Positions 1 to 12,199 of a stretch of DNA of 64,000 nucleotides are shown one piece after another. Within the stretch, counting starts at the first letter, position 1, and every line of letters starts with the position of its first letter. The notes beneath the pieces were generated by a model. The model was not told the DNA's origin, did no database searches, and saw only the letters and a list, made by a program, of their open reading frames with translations. Made by a program: the position numbers and the translations under genes. This stretch comes from Lutraria lutraria (Eukaryota; Mollusca; Bivalvia; Venerida; Mactridae), in assembly GCA_964023205.1 (NCBI GenBank), contig OZ026835.1, forward strand, positions 40,087,083 through 40,151,082, given 5' to 3'.

Positions 1-447
1 CCTGTTTGATTGTCTGTCGTCCATATCTGCTAGATAATGTTGGCCCAACTGAAGTAATTGTTGTACTATTAGCCATGCACTGAAATGTTTCAAAATGATT
101 TTTAGCTTGGCTGTTTTTTAAGATAAAGTCAAGAGATTGTGATCACTGTGGTGTCTGCGTCTGTGCAAAAACTTTAATGTTGCTTATAACTTAGAAACTA
201 GAAGATGTAGCAGCATGAAACTTCATAGGTGGATAGATCTCGTGAGATGAGGCGGTGAACAGACGAGCGTTGTGACTGTTGCGACGCTCTTGTTTAACTG
301 ATTCTGGTCAATGTCATTAATTGAAATCATTAATGGTCAAAGACCATCCAAGCTTCTTTATGGGTAATTCTAGTTTGTGCTTAAATGTCAGCCATTCCAT
401 ATTTAACACAACTTAGTATGTTATATTGCTATTCTTTTCCTACTTAG

Positions 448-3400
448 GCTCCTGATGATGATTACTTCTCAGTTCATATACGAAGAGTTGGTAACTGGAC
501 TAATGATCTGGCTAAAGCTTGTCATGTAGATGAGGTTGAATTCAAAGAAGCTTGGAAGCAGCCGAGGTAACATTTATAACATGTTCTTAACTCTGAATCT
601 GTTTATCATACCCCCTTTCATAGAAAAGGACTTATATTGCTTTGCACATGTAGGTCTGTCCGTAACCAAACCTCGTCCGACCAATAACTAGAGAACGATG
701 GTTAGGTGACCTGTCCACCTCATATGACTCTGACTGTTGAAAAGGGGTGTAAAACTCAAACAAACATTTACTAAACTGAATACCTGTTTTGCTTAAATTC
801 AATATGTGACTGGTATTCCATTTGGTATTGGTTATATTTTAAAAGTGATTTGTGCCAGTTTGTGCGAACATTTTTGAGAATGGAAAGTTCGCTAAAATAA
901 ATTGACCATTTAATATTTCTGATTTCTCTGATTAAGAACAAAATTTAATATGTAAACCATTAAAAGTCCTTGGATATTTTTTGAGGATTGAAAACCATAA
1001 AATTTTCTATCGATGAATAACTTTGACAAATTCTTATCTCATATTAGATGAACATTGTGAACGATTTATTTTTTAGTTGTTTTAACATGCCATTCAATAT
1101 AACTATCCTAGGTAAATAACTCCATTCAGTTTGTCCCAAATTTGACATTTTAACCATGGAAATTTTGGCTCTATTTTCTACACCTATGTATAAGACACAC
1201 ATATTTCTGGACCAGATTCTGGACGTAAAAAAATAGTGTCTTGTATACTAGTGATTACAGTACATAATTCTTATCTTGTGTATATTTTAGAGTGGCTGTA
1301 GACGGACCGTTCGGTACAGCAACTGAGGATATTTTCTCATACGAGGTTGATATATTTGTGGCTGCTGGTATTGGTGTCACTCCATTTGCGTCGGTACTTA
1401 AACATATATGGTAATATATTTTATATTGTCAACAGTACTTAAAACATAAATAGTAATTCTAGTATATAGTCTTTTTTTATGTTTATATGAAGTTATATTT
1501 AAACTGTAGTTTGTGCTGAAACCTTTTTATAGTTAACATGTCCATTTACATACCTAGTATGTTTGATTTTATTTTTTATCCTAAATATTGAGACAGGAAA
1601 GAAATATGAATTTTTTATGCATGTGCATTAAGTCCTAGTCATGTTAACATGCAACGTAAGAGGCTAGTTATTGCTTTTCCATGATCAAGTCTACGATTAT
1701 TTAAAGGAATGATCGCATCATTGTATGGTAATACTTAGAGATCAGTACCTTTTTTTAGTTCCATAATTTTGAAGTAACTGGTAAAGATTGCATCACTATT
1801 TGAGAATGTTTACGTAATCACCTGCTTTGTTTAAATGATTGATACAAGCTACCCAGAATGGCTTGTTGATAGTGTATGAGGCTGTATTGTTTTGTACTGC
1901 GTTTGTCTTTAGTTTTACGGAAATTATACGTCTGTAGTGACATATTCATTAGTAATTTAGTGTGCATGTTTTATTTATTACTGGTTATTAATTATTACTG
2001 GTATTTTTATATTGTTTGCTTGTATTATTTGTTCCAATCTAAACAAATTATTCTTCATTTTTTTTATATTATTCATGTATACAGGTACAAGAGGTAGGTA
2101 GACAACCAATGCTTTGTGATTAACAGAATAATTCTTTACCTTTGTATAAATGTTTCAATGTAAACCTTATCTTTTCTTCCAAAACCTCTTTTTATACAGT
2201 CCGTTTTATCATATCTAAATCATGTTCAGTGTAAAACTCTATCATTCAAAATCTCTTGTTGATGTTTATTCTTGTAATTATAACTGCTGTCAAGCATGTG
2301 AACAAAGGTCACCCTTTTGAAAGAAAAAATATGGCCTCTATTGATGAATGGCCTTTATTCAAGTGTCATTTTGTTCTAAATAATCAATGATGTTCTTTAA
2401 TGGCCTTTACTTATAGGGTGGCGTTTATTCAGAGGCGGATGCAAACACAGGTTTGACTGTGTTTCATAAACTGACTTTGGTCATACCTATTTTACTGTTA
2501 CCTTATCCTTCAAAAATGATCACATTAAAGATCTTGTCAGAATTTACAATTGATTGTACTCATTATGACATTCTTTATTTTATATATGAACGCATGAATA
2601 TACATGTGCTTGTGTATGATGTTAAATTTGATCAGGTTTTACATCAAATGCAAACAAAATTAAATCCAATACCACCATTCCTTTTACACCCCAAATATTT
2701 ATAAACCTGTTCTTTGCAGCTATTTCCTTTATTGAATAAAAAAATCCATCTTTGCAAACAGCTACAGTTGAATCTCGTTATGTCAAACTCACTTATATCA
2801 AAATTTCGGTTATGTCAAACTGTTTCTTTGGGTCCCGATTTTTTTGTTATTTCTTTATATGAAATTAATCTGCTTACCTCCAATTCACTTATCTCCAAAT
2901 TTCGTTTATGTCAAACTAATTTTTTGTCCCTGTGACTCTAATTAGCATGTAGTTTGAGTTGTTTATCTCAAAGTCTGAGCTGATCGGCGAACAATGGACG
3001 CTTTCACACCTATCATGACATTTTGCTAATTGAACTATTTAAAGGCTCCGGGAGATTTACAATCGTGTGACAAACGGAAAAGCAAGTGTAGTGTAGTATG
3101 ATAATCATACCTGGTATTTGACTTAATTAAAATTATGGTAGGTAAGGTAAACAAATACGCATCATGTATAACTACGGCTGCGGAGAGTATCCGAATACTA
3201 GGATACTCGTAGCTTAAACTTGAAAATCGAGTACGATTACCCGCCACCTATGACAGTGTTGGATTCCAATCTTGATCTTAAAATGATATTAGCTTGATAA
3301 AAATAATTAATTCCGAAAGGGTGATCGACGTTGCAACAAACGCATTCATCTTATATTATGTACGGAAAGCGTACACATCCGAAAATATATAAAGCCAGTA

Positions 3401-6400
3401 GCTCCATATTTTCGAATTCTTACAACAAATTTCTTTAATAAGTATCTTAAGTTGGGTCATTTATTGTTGATATTAATTATTATGAATAGATACATAATTA
3501 TTTTGTATCTTCTCTACCAAGGACTTGTACACATAAGCCCTTGTCTCTACGTATGCACATGTTTTATTCAAGCTAAACGTAATCATACATGCAGTGTAAT
3601 ATTTAAATAAAGGCTATACACACAAATACATTGAACATGTATAATTATACTATATTTGTTTATCTCAAATTTCGGTTATCTCAAACTAATTTCCACGGTC
3701 TCTAGGAATTTGAGATAACAAGATTCAACTGTATTTCCTGTATTGAATAAAAAAAAAGTCCAACAACAAAACCCTTTTTTGCAAGCAGTTCTATCCCTTA
3801 TTGAAAAAAAGCCATCAAAGCCAGCTTCTACATCCCTACATGTGTATGTTTATCATAAAATTTATTGTTTGATATAATTATAAATGTAACACATTGTGTC
3901 TGTTGTTAATATGGATTATCCAAAACCATCGATCATTTGAAATGATTTTTCAGACTTGTCCAAGGTTCTCAATAACAACGGCTCGCTGGCTGTTTTAGAT
4001 GCTTGGAAATGAGTTTTGGCCAGTCAGACATCTCCCAGTTTTAAAAATATGCAGGAAAAATGCATGGACCCCCCCCCCCCCCTCCAGCAGGCCTGTTAGT
4101 CTAGCTTTTAAGCCTATTGGCCACCAGCTTATTGTAAACCCTGCCGTCAATTTCAGATAATAATCAAGGTTCTGTTGTATAATGTACTGAATGGACACAT
4201 AGCAGAGTGTAGATATATATATATGCAGAGTCAACAATATTTTAATTAAGTGTGTTGCACATACACTCACAAACTTCATTGGCCACACCCTGTCATCTCC
4301 CTGCCTGAAACCTTGATAAACAGTGGACTGTGTTCTTTATGTGGAAATGTTTTCACTGCTATATACTGCAGATACTACTGTGTCGTCTGATTTTCGTGTG
4401 GATTGTGTAGTTTTTATTTTGTCAGTGGATACAGTGTGTGGGGGTTTTAGTGGCATTAATAACATCAGTTAGCAAATAGTTTGGTTATTCTCTTGATTCA
4501 TTCATTCATTCATTGTGTGATTGATTGAGTGTGTGATTTTTCTCTTGATTGATTTATTGTATGATTGATTGATTGATTGTGTGATTCATTCATTCATTTA
4601 TTGTTTGTTTGTTTTTAGCTCACATGTCACAAAGTGACAAAGTGAGCTATTAGGATCACTCGTCCAGCGTCGTGCATCGTGCGTCGTCAAACTTTCTGTT
4701 GTGACCACACTAGGGGCCACATTTTTGGCTCAATTTTAGCAAAACTGGGTCAAAACGTTAATATCAACAAAATCTCGGACGAGTTTGATATTGGGCCATT
4801 TGGGGTCAAAAACTAGGTCACCAGGGCCAAATAAGGGAAAACCTTGTGAACACTTTAGAAATCACTGTTTTGCATTTATCTTCATGAAACTTTGTCAGAA
4901 TGTTTATTTTAATAAAATGTAGGTCAAGTTTGATAATGGGTAATTTCTGTAGTAAAATTAGGTCACTAGGGCAAATTGCTGGAAAACCTTGTGAACACTC
5001 TAGAAGTCACTGTTTTGATTGGATGATCATGAAACCTTGTCAGAATGTTTGTCTTCATAATATCTTGGACGAGTTCGAACATGGGTCATCTTGGGTCAAA
5101 AACTAGGTCGCTAGGTCAAATCTTATGAAAAACCATGTTAACACTGTAGATTTCACAGTTATTATTGGATCTTCACCAAACTTTGTCAAATCATTTGTTT
5201 TAATGATATAACAGTCAAGTATAAATATGGGTCATCTGGGGTCAATAACTAGGTCACCAGGTCAAATCTTAGGAAAACTTTGTTAACACTGTAGATGTCA
5301 CAGTTTTAATTGGATCTTCACCAAACCTTGTCAAAATGTTTGCCTCAATGATATGTGGGTCAAGGATGTACATGGGTCAGCCGGGTTCAAAAACTGGGTC
5401 ACAAGGTCAAATCTTAGGTAAAAATCTTGTAAAAGCTCTAAATGTCATGGTTTTGATTGGATCTTGGCCAAACCTTGTCAGATTGTTTGTCTTAATGATA
5501 TTAAAGACAAGTTCAAATATGGGTCACCTAGGGTCAAAAACCAGGTCACAAGGTCAAATCTTAGGAAAACCTTATTAACACTGTAGATGTCAAATTTTGA
5601 TTGTATCTTCACCAAACCTAGTCAGGCTGTTTGTCTTAATGATATGTAAGACAAATTCGAACATAGGTCGTCTGGGGTCAAAAACAAGGTCACCGGTTCA
5701 AAACAATGTTTTAATGAGTGAACAGTGATTGTCATGTGAGCGATATAGGGCCATCTTGGCCCTGTTGTTTTGTTCTCTTTACTGATTGTTCTCTTGAATG
5801 ATTAATTAATCACTTGATTGATTGAATTGTAGAAAAAATACTTCTTGATATACATGAAAGTTTGTTCTTGCTCTGCATTGAAATAATCATTACTTTGCTC
5901 GCTAGATCACAAACTGCATGTGAAGTCCATTTTCCATTTTGCTTGACTGTTTATCTACCTTTTCTACAAGCCTGTCTCCTTTTTTAAAAATATTATGTCA
6001 ATATTAATCAAACAAGATTTATAGACTTGTTGGTTATCTTTCCAAAGTATTCAAACCTCTGTGCTACAGAAAAGGATTGCTTGAAACAGTTAAGGACAAG
6101 TCTCGAACAATATCACCTGCAGGGGTAAAAGTGTTCAGGTTTTTGCCTGATATTCAGGCCCCAGTTTCACAAAAAAACTTAAGTTTTTGCTCAAACTCAA
6201 ATTATTTATTATATCAATTATTTCTCTATATTAATGTATTTGAGTCTGTTATTGGATATTGGAGTTTCGACTCAAATGAAAAATGAGCTTTGAGCCTTAA
6301 TTTGTCCACTGAACCAAAAATAATTTATGCTGGCATGTTAAACATGTTCTTAGTACATCAGAAAACAAATGGTAACATTTCTAGTCAGTGACACAAGATT

Positions 6401-9400
6401 TCTAGATAGAAAAAATACTTGAGTCCATTATTGAGTTTCTACTCAATTTTGTTTGTGAAACTGGGGCCAGGATTTTTAAGGTCTGGAAAGGTCATTTTTC
6501 AAAATCTCATAAATCTGGTGAGAAATTTGAGGGGGGTGTACCCCTTGTCTGATTAGAATGACAAATGCTGACAACCTCGGTAAATGTGCTGTTTGTTATT
6601 GTGATTTTCACGCCAAATTTTCAGTTGTTTTTTTTCAGTTTCCAACTTTTACCCCTACACCTAAAGTATCAAGTATGTGTCCACTTTTGAAATAATATCA
6701 AAAGATTTGTGAACACTTACTATCAATATTGATAAAGACGTCCTGATTTAAAAGATGTCAGTGAGAACTTGCCTTAATCAGTTTTTAGTAATATTGTGTA
6801 TTGTTTAAAACAAAACACTTCATGAAGATCAACTTGCTGTTCATTCACTTGATTTGTCCAGAGCAGTCAAGTTTTTTTTTTCACTTTACAGCGGTCAACA
6901 GTTTTCTCTTGCTTGTGGAATTAAGCAATAAAGATGTTGTCATGTTTACATATCTTGCCTAGTGTTGAGATTTGATGTGTGATCTTGTACCATATCATCC
7001 ATCTTGGCTACTATGAGGCTTTTGTCCATTTTCATGCTTTTAGTGTCCTGCTACCAAATTTTTATGTTAAAACATCTCACATTTTGAAAAGCTTAAGAAT
7101 CAGTGAGTTTCAGATTTGGCTCTTGCTTTAGTTTGTTATAAGATTTTTGATTGGCATTTACATACAGAATGAGATTGATATGAGCTATTGATTTCAGTTT
7201 CAATTCGTTCAAATTTAATTTTTCCATTACATGTAACACATAGTTTAAAAAAGGTTTTCTGTTGAGAATAAAAATGAAAAGCTGATATCATAGGAGACAA
7301 AATAGTGTACTGCATTAGAAAAGATGTGTAAATGTGTAACTCAGTGCCCTGTGGTTTCTGTTTAACTCAAGTGTCCTGTGGTTTCTGTTTAACTCAGTGT
7401 CCTGTGGTTTCTGTTTAACTCAGTGCCCTGTGGTATCTGTTTAACACAGTGCCCTGTGGTTTCTATTTAACTCAGTGCCCTGTGGTATCTTTTTAACACA
7501 GTGCCCTGTGGTTTCTATTCAACACAGTGCCCTGTGGTTTCTGTTTAACTCAGTGCCCTGTGGTTTCTGTTTAACACTGCCCTGTGGTTTCTGTTTAACG
7601 CATTGCCCTTAGGTTTGTGTTTAACACAGTGCCCTGTGGTTTCTGTTTAACTCAGTGCCGTGTGGTTTCTGTTTAACACAGTGCCCTGTGGTTTCTGTTT
7701 AACTCAGTGCCCTGTGGTATCTGTGTAACTCAGTGCCCTGTGGTCTCTGAGTGAGAGTTAAATTTTAAGTATGTATCTTAAATATTTGGACTGTATTACT
7801 TGGAGAAGTTAATCTCTGACGGGAAGCATATTGTTTTAATCACAGGTACACTAAAAACACTTCTACAGATGCTGATATCAAGTTGAAGAAAGTTTACTTT
7901 TTCTGGATCTGCCCTGACATGAATGCCTTTGAATGGCTACATGATTTGTTGAAGTACTATGATAGACAAATGGCAGAAAGTGGTTCAACAGATTTCTTAA
8001 AATATTTTGTGTATCTCACTAGAGGCTGGGATCGAAATTTGGTAAGTTATCTTGTCAGTGCTTGGTCTGAGTTGTGAAGGCATCTGTTTGGTGGCCTGAG
8101 TTCAGCTATATAAATATCAACCCAGGGATGCCCCATCACACCAGTTGATAGGCTATCTGCTCATGGCCCCCTGATTGTCTTCCTTTTGATTGGTTAATGT
8201 GTGAAAAATCAAATGCTGACTAATCAGGCACTCTGTATCACTCTGGAGTGACTGTACTAAATAGACACTCAGCTGGTACTAATGTACATTAAACTCAGAG
8301 ATGTGTACTATAGTTGTTAGTATCATAAAAGCTCTACCAATTTCTTAACATTATCAATTGGTTTATTTAATGAAATTAATATTGAAAACAGAAGATTTAA
8401 CCAGTTCATTAGTCTGTCTGTCTGTTGTTTGATTCAGGTACTATTAGACGTCTTGTTTTGTATAAATTATGAACCTTACCAGAGACAATCTTACCCTTGT
8501 AGGCTAAAGCTATTGTTCTACATGACGAGGAGATATATGACCCAATTACAGGACTCTCTCAGAAAACTCACTATGGTCGACCAAACTGGGATCAAATCTT
8601 GCCAAATATAGCAGGGGATCATCCGAGGTATTATTTCTTAAAAGGAATTGTTTATTTGTTTGACTGTCTGTCCATCTGCTTGTCTGCTATGACCTCTTCC
8701 CATAAAATTGCAGTTGATTTTTACTTTTCTAAACTTTCAAAATGATGTGTTCAGAAATGTTCAAGATTTCATTTTTACTGTGTTTTTCTCTACATTTGGA
8801 AACTTGCTAATCTTTCAGTTGATTAAAGACTCAAGTTGTGTCAATTATGTTTATGCTGTGATTATATTTAAAGACAAAATCTTCAGAGAACAAGTAGAAA
8901 GATATATGCTAATAATCAAAGTACTGAAAGTACTCATGGAAACTGAACTAACAAAGATTTGGCCTGCAATATGGAAGGGGAACTAGTATAACAATTGCAT
9001 GGTGGATGTAGAAAAATGTAGTTCTTTGGTCTTCATCAAAACTCATGTGCCCAAATGAGTGACAGCTTTGAAAAGCTGATTTATCGTTCAGTTTCCAAAA
9101 GTAATACTGATTAATTGATATTTCAACTTCATATTATTTAGATATTAACAAAAAAAAATCGAAGTTCCCATTTACTCAACCAGCCCAGGTTTTTGGCACC
9201 TACCGAAAAGTTTCACACAGTTATTTTTTTTTAAATTGTGACTGATCCTGGTATCATGAAAGTATCTTGGGATGAATCTTTTCTCATAAGTACAAATTAT
9301 TATATGCTTAGAGAAAAATTAGAAAGATGTTTGACTGTCTGACCGTAACCAAACCTTGTCCAGGCAATAACTAGAGATTCATTTGGCTCCTCAGATTTGA

Positions 9401-11312
9401 TTGGGTGGTTGCTCATTACATAGATGACCCCTATTTATTTTGAGGTCAGTAGGTCAAATGTCAAGGTCATACTATCTAGTTGGCCTTTAGGGGGCATCTG
9501 TGTTTCACAAACACTTCTTGTTTTTTAGCTCATCTGATTCATCAGGTGAGCTTTTAGGATCGTTGAATGTCCGGCATCCGTCGTACGTTGTCCGGCATCC
9601 GTCCACAATTAGTTTGTTTACACTCTAGCATCCGCAGCTCTTAACAAATCTTGATTAAACTTGCTCACAATGTATATGGCCACAATGTCTCGGCTAAGTT
9701 CGATTATGGGCAAAATCGGACAATAACTTCTAGAGTTATGGGCCCTTGAATTACAAAATTTGCTATATTTAGCTTGTTTACACTCTAGCGCCTTCATTTA
9801 TTCACCAATCCTAATCATATTTTCAGTAAATGTGTATAATCATATTTTCAGTAAATGTGTATAACCAAACGATCTTGGACAAGTTCGATTATGAGTGGAA
9901 TCGGACCAGAACATCAAGAGTAATGGGCCCTTGACTTTGAAAATTTGCTATATTTTAGCTTTTTACACTCTAGCGCCTTCATTTATTAACCGATTCTAAT
10001 AATATTTTCAGTAAATGAGTATAACCAAAAGATCTTGGACAAGTTCGATTATGAGTGGAATCGGACCAGAACTTCAAGAGTTATGGGCCCTTGACTTTGA
10101 AAATTTGCTATATTTTAGCTTGTTTACACTCTAGCGCCTTCATTTATTCACCGATCCTAATAATATTTTCAGTAAATGAGTATAACCAAAACATCTTGGA
10201 CAAGTTCGATTATTGGCGGAATCGGACCAGAACTTCAAGAGTTATGGGCCCTTGACTTTGAAAATTTGCTATGTTTTAGCTTGTTTACACTCTAGCGCCT
10301 TCATTTATTCACCGATCCTAATAATATTTTCAGTAAATGAGTATAACCAAACGATCTTGGACAAGTTCGATTATGAGTGGAATCGGACCAGAACATCAAG
10401 AGTAATGGGCCCTTGACTTTGAAAATTTGCTATATTTTAGCTTTTTACACTCTAGCGCCTTCATTTATTAACCGATTCTAATAATATTTTCAGTAAATGA
10501 GTATAACCAAAAGATCTTGGACAAGTTCGATTATGAGTGGAATCGGACCAGAACTTCAAGAGTTATGGGCCCTTGACTTTGAAAATTTGCTATATTTTAG
10601 CTTGTTCACACTCTAACGCCTTCATTTATTCACCGATCCTAATAATATTTTCAGTAAATGAGTATAACCAAAAGATCTTGGACAAGTTTGATTATGGGCG
10701 GAATCGGACCACATCTTCAAGAGTTATGGGCCCTTGACTTAGAAAATTTGCTGAAATTTAGCTTGTTTACACTCTAGCGCCTTTTTACAATGAATGTTTA
10801 TGACCTTAAGGTATTGGACAAGTTTAGTTATGGGTGGAATCGGACCAGAACTTCAAGAGTTATGGGCCCTTGGATTAGAAAATTTGCTACGTTTTAGCTT
10901 GTTTAACAGTATTATACCTTCATTGTTGGTTTTGATCTCAAAATCTACATAAAAATGGGTTATACGAGTTGGAAACTATATTATCTGGTCATTAATTATT
11001 GTGACTTTGTTCTTAGGTGAGCGATAAAGGGCCATCTTGGCCCTCTTGTTTTCTGGTCCTATGAATAATGCTAAACCCAAAAAGTAACATTTTCCATGTT
11101 CGTCTAATTTTGATTTTCTGATGTTTATCAAGAGTTGCTGCCCTTTAATGCTCCCTATACATCAAACATAAAACATGTAAATATATTTCAGGACCAAAGT
11201 AGGGGTATTCTTCTGTGGCCCCAAGATTTTATCAAGTACACTGCACAAAGCCTGCAATCAACATTCTTCTACTGATGGTACCGTGTTTTACTACAACAAG
11301 GAAAACTTCTAA
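448..11312 (+). CDS. NOX: NADPH oxidase, NOX2-type, C-terminal exons (5' end outside window)
   Basis: Membrane flavocytochrome that moves electrons from cytosolic NADPH through FAD and haem to oxygen, making superoxide. The window holds only the C-terminal dehydrogenase part. Exons inferred from GT-AG borders and continuous reading frame: 448-566, 1291-1410, optional 2085-2093, 7846-8041, 8503-8627, 11192-11312 (stop TAA 11310-11312). Visible family motifs: GPFGTATED and [13 protein letters not shown] (NADPH-binding glycine-rich loop) in exon 2, [14 protein letters not shown] in the 7846 exon, [11 protein letters not shown] in the 8503 exon, and FFCGPK plus the terminal YYNKENF in the last exon. 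The spacing and the KENF ending match NOX1/2/3-type enzymes better than NOX5 or DUOX. The upstream membrane and haem exons must lie left of base 1; bases 1-447 are intron. Introns are packed with repeats. A possible AATAAA lies at 11334-11339, only 22 bp after the stop, so the true polyA site may be further on. Confidence 0.93.
612..745 (+). repeat. interspersed repeat family REPEAT-1, copy 1 (fragment)
   Basis: Shares GCTTTGCACATGT, CCGTAACCAAACC and CAATAACTAGAGA with copies at about 9335-9525 and 15990-16225. Lies in a NOX intron. The other copies end with a GGGGGCATC...GTTTCACAAACACT segment that is missing here, so this copy is truncated. Confidence 0.6.
2085..2093 (+). other. candidate 9-nt in-frame microexon of the NOX gene
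   Basis: GTACAAGAG is bounded by a pyrimidine-rich tract ending in ACAG and by GTAGGT. It would add three residues (Y-K-R) between exons 1291-1410 and 7846-8041 without changing frame, giving IWYKRYTKN instead of IWYTKN. WYK is the usual family sequence at this spot, but the shorter form fits family length slightly better. It could be alternative, or a chance match to splice consensus. Confidence 0.35.
2265..2462 (+). repeat. interspersed repeat REPEAT-2, copy 1
   Basis: Contains several forms of GGCCTTTATTC, a middle segment TTCTAAATAATCAATGATG, and the end GGTTTGACTGTG. Relatives at 14440-14575, 24820-25010, 25515-25660, 26115-26265 and a degraded one near 53905-53970 share this two-ended layout (GTGAATAAAGGCC near one end, GGCCTTTGTTCACAG near the other). 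Likely a MITE-like repeat; no transposase. Confidence 0.5.
2765..3731. mobile_element. nonautonomous TIR element with TA target duplication (Tc1/mariner/pogo-like)
   Basis: Begins CAGTTGAATCTCGTTAT and ends with its inverse ATAACAAGATTCAACTG, flanked by TA at 2763-2764 and 3732-3733. TA flanks and CAG-type ends are typical of the Tc1/mariner/pogo superfamily. The ends carry short repeats of the kind TTATATCAAAATTTCGG. No transposase is visible in its 967 bp. It split a flanking short tandem repeat (TATTTCCTTTATTGAATAAA on the left, a similar copy on the right). Confidence 0.75.
4497..4612. repeat. ATTC/ATTG tetranucleotide microsatellite
   Basis: Imperfect runs of ATTC and GATT in a NOX intron. 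It directly precedes the REPEAT-3 element that begins near 4613. A C13 run sits upstream near 4070-4082. Confidence 0.7.
4613..5772 (+). mobile_element. REPEAT-3 family element, copy 1, with internal array
   Basis: Starts TTTTAGCTCACATGTCACAAAG with a local inverted repeat (AGCTCAC...GTGAGCT) and ends GTGAGCGATATAGGGCCATCTTGGCCCTGTTGTTT, in which GGGCCA/TGGCCC forms a hairpin followed by T-rich sequence. The core is a degenerate array of roughly 130-160-bp units containing ACTAGGTCACCAGGTCAAA and CACTGTAGATGTCACAG. No credible protein. The layout (shared ends, tandem core, terminal hairpin) recalls rolling-circle nonautonomous elements reported from bivalves; that class is inference. Confidence 0.6.
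6157..6468. mobile_element. MITE-like element with GGCCCCAGTTTCACAAA termini
   Basis: GGCCCCAGTTTCACAAA at 6157 is mirrored by TTTGTGAAACTGGGGCC ending at 6468. The second layer (ACTCAAA / GAGTTTCTACTCAAT) also mirrors. About 312 bp, no coding capacity, no clear target duplication. Lies in a NOX intron. Confidence 0.6.
7338..7747 (+). repeat. tandem repeat, about 29-30-bp unit
   Basis: About 14 copies of a unit resembling CAGTGCCCTGTGG plus TTTCTGTTTAACT, alternating ACTCAG and ACACAG forms. It ends about 100 bp before the NOX exon at 7846. Confidence 0.85.
8905..9110 (+). repeat. interspersed repeat REPEAT-4, copy 1
   Basis: AATCAAAGTACTGAAAGTACTC, GGAAACTGAACTAACA and later ATGTGCCCAAATGAGTGACAGC match a second copy at 48478-48690 in order, with about 75-80% identity by eye. 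Function and class unknown. Confidence 0.55.
9335..9525 (+). repeat. interspersed repeat REPEAT-1, copy 2
   Basis: CCGTAACCAAACCTTGTCCAGG, AGATGACCCC, AGTAGGTCAAA, AGTTGGCCTTTAGGGGGCATC and GTTTCACAAACACT occur in the same order as in the copy at 15990-16225. It abuts the REPEAT-3 element beginning at 9525. Confidence 0.65.
9525..11053 (+). mobile_element. REPEAT-3 family element, copy 2, with about 160-bp array
   Basis: Starts TTTTTAGCTCATCTGATTCATCAGGTGAGC and ends GTGAGCGATAAAGGGCCATCTTGGCCCTCTTGTTTT, the same ends as copy 1. The core (about 9680-10930) is about eight units of about 160 bp holding GGACAAGTTCGATTATG, GAATCGGACCAGAAC and TTCAGTAAATGAGTATAACC. Units at about 9890 and 10370 share the same private changes (ACATCAAGAGTAATGG, TTAACCGATTC), giving a higher-order period of about 480 bp. 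Open frames in the array are a by-product of repetition. Confidence 0.75.
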
Positions 11313-11418
11313 ACAAAAATTGTGGAACCAGTCAATAAATATCTGTAGTTAAACCTGTGCCAAAGACCACTTGTAAATAGAAACTATCTGACTGTAAAGA
11401 TCTGGCTGAGGTGATATA

Positions 11419-11629
11419 AAACTTGAGAACAGTCTCTGAGCTCAAATTTCCATTCTCAAAGTATTCTTGTTGGAAAGATAGAGCTGATTAACGTTTAAAT
11501 ATATATGTTCAGATTAATTATGCTGTTAGGTTAATGTATAAATAATGTCAATACTGTCTGATTACAATTAATATAGAAATATGAAAATACAAAATATGAG
11601 ATTTGAGCTCTGAGACTGATCTCAAGTTT
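11419..11629. mobile_element. short TIR element (MITE), TA-flanked, downstream of NOX stop
   Basis: AAACTTGAGAACAGTCTCTGAG at the left is matched inversely by GAGACTGATCTCAAGTTT at the right, with TA at 11417-11418 and 11630-11631. 211 bp, noncoding. A relative with the same left end lies at about 63330-63520. It sits in the probable NOX 3' UTR or flank and touches the 42-bp minisatellite. Confidence 0.65.
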
Positions 11630-11631
11630 TA

Positions 11632-12182
11632 TTACCTTGGACCTAGTTGTTGTTAGATTGATTGATATATTTATAACCTTGGACCTAGTTGTTGTTAGAT
11701 TGATTGATATATTTATAACCTTGGACCTAGTTGTTGTTAGATTGATTGATATATTTATAACCTTGGACCTAGTTGTTGTTAGATTGATTGATATATTTAT
11801 AACCTTGGACCTAGTTGTTGTTAGATTGATTGATATATTTATAACCTTGGACCTAGTTGTTGTTAGATTGATTGATATATTTATTACCTTGGACCTAGTT
11901 GTTGTTAGATTGATTGATATATTTATAACCTTGGACCTAGTTGTTGTTAGATTGATTGATATATTTATTACCTTGGACCTAGTTGTTGTTAGATTGATTG
12001 ATATATTTATAACCTTGGACCTAGTTGTTGTTAGATTGATTGATATATTTATAACCTTGGACCTAGTTGTTGTTAGATTGATTGATATATTTATTACCTT
12101 GGACCTAGTTGTTGTTAGATTGATTGATATATTTATAACCTTGGACCTAGTTGTTGTTAGATTGATTGATATATTTATTAAT
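11632..12182. repeat. 42-bp minisatellite, about 13 copies
   Basis: Near-identical 42-bp units containing CCTTGGACCTAGTTGTTG and AGATTGATTGATATATTTA. Units differ mainly by TTATAACC versus TTATTACC at the junction. As 42 is a multiple of 3 and no unit holds a stop in two frames, long open frames exist on both strands (14-residue period); I read these as by-products, not genes. Confidence 0.95.
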
Positions 12183-12199
12183 GAAGTGTACATGTAAAC

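Noticed and set aside
1876..2097. 73-codon frame in a NOX intron
   Set aside because: Low-complexity translation of AT-rich intron; only its last codons coincide with the candidate microexon.
7338..7747. CRISPR array
   Set aside because: Units are contiguous with no unique spacers, in an animal genome.
11531..12197. Long open frames on both strands (220 and 186 codons) over the 42-bp array
   Set aside because: Open only because the unit length is a multiple of 3 and lacks stops; perfect repetition, no start context, no non-repeat domain.
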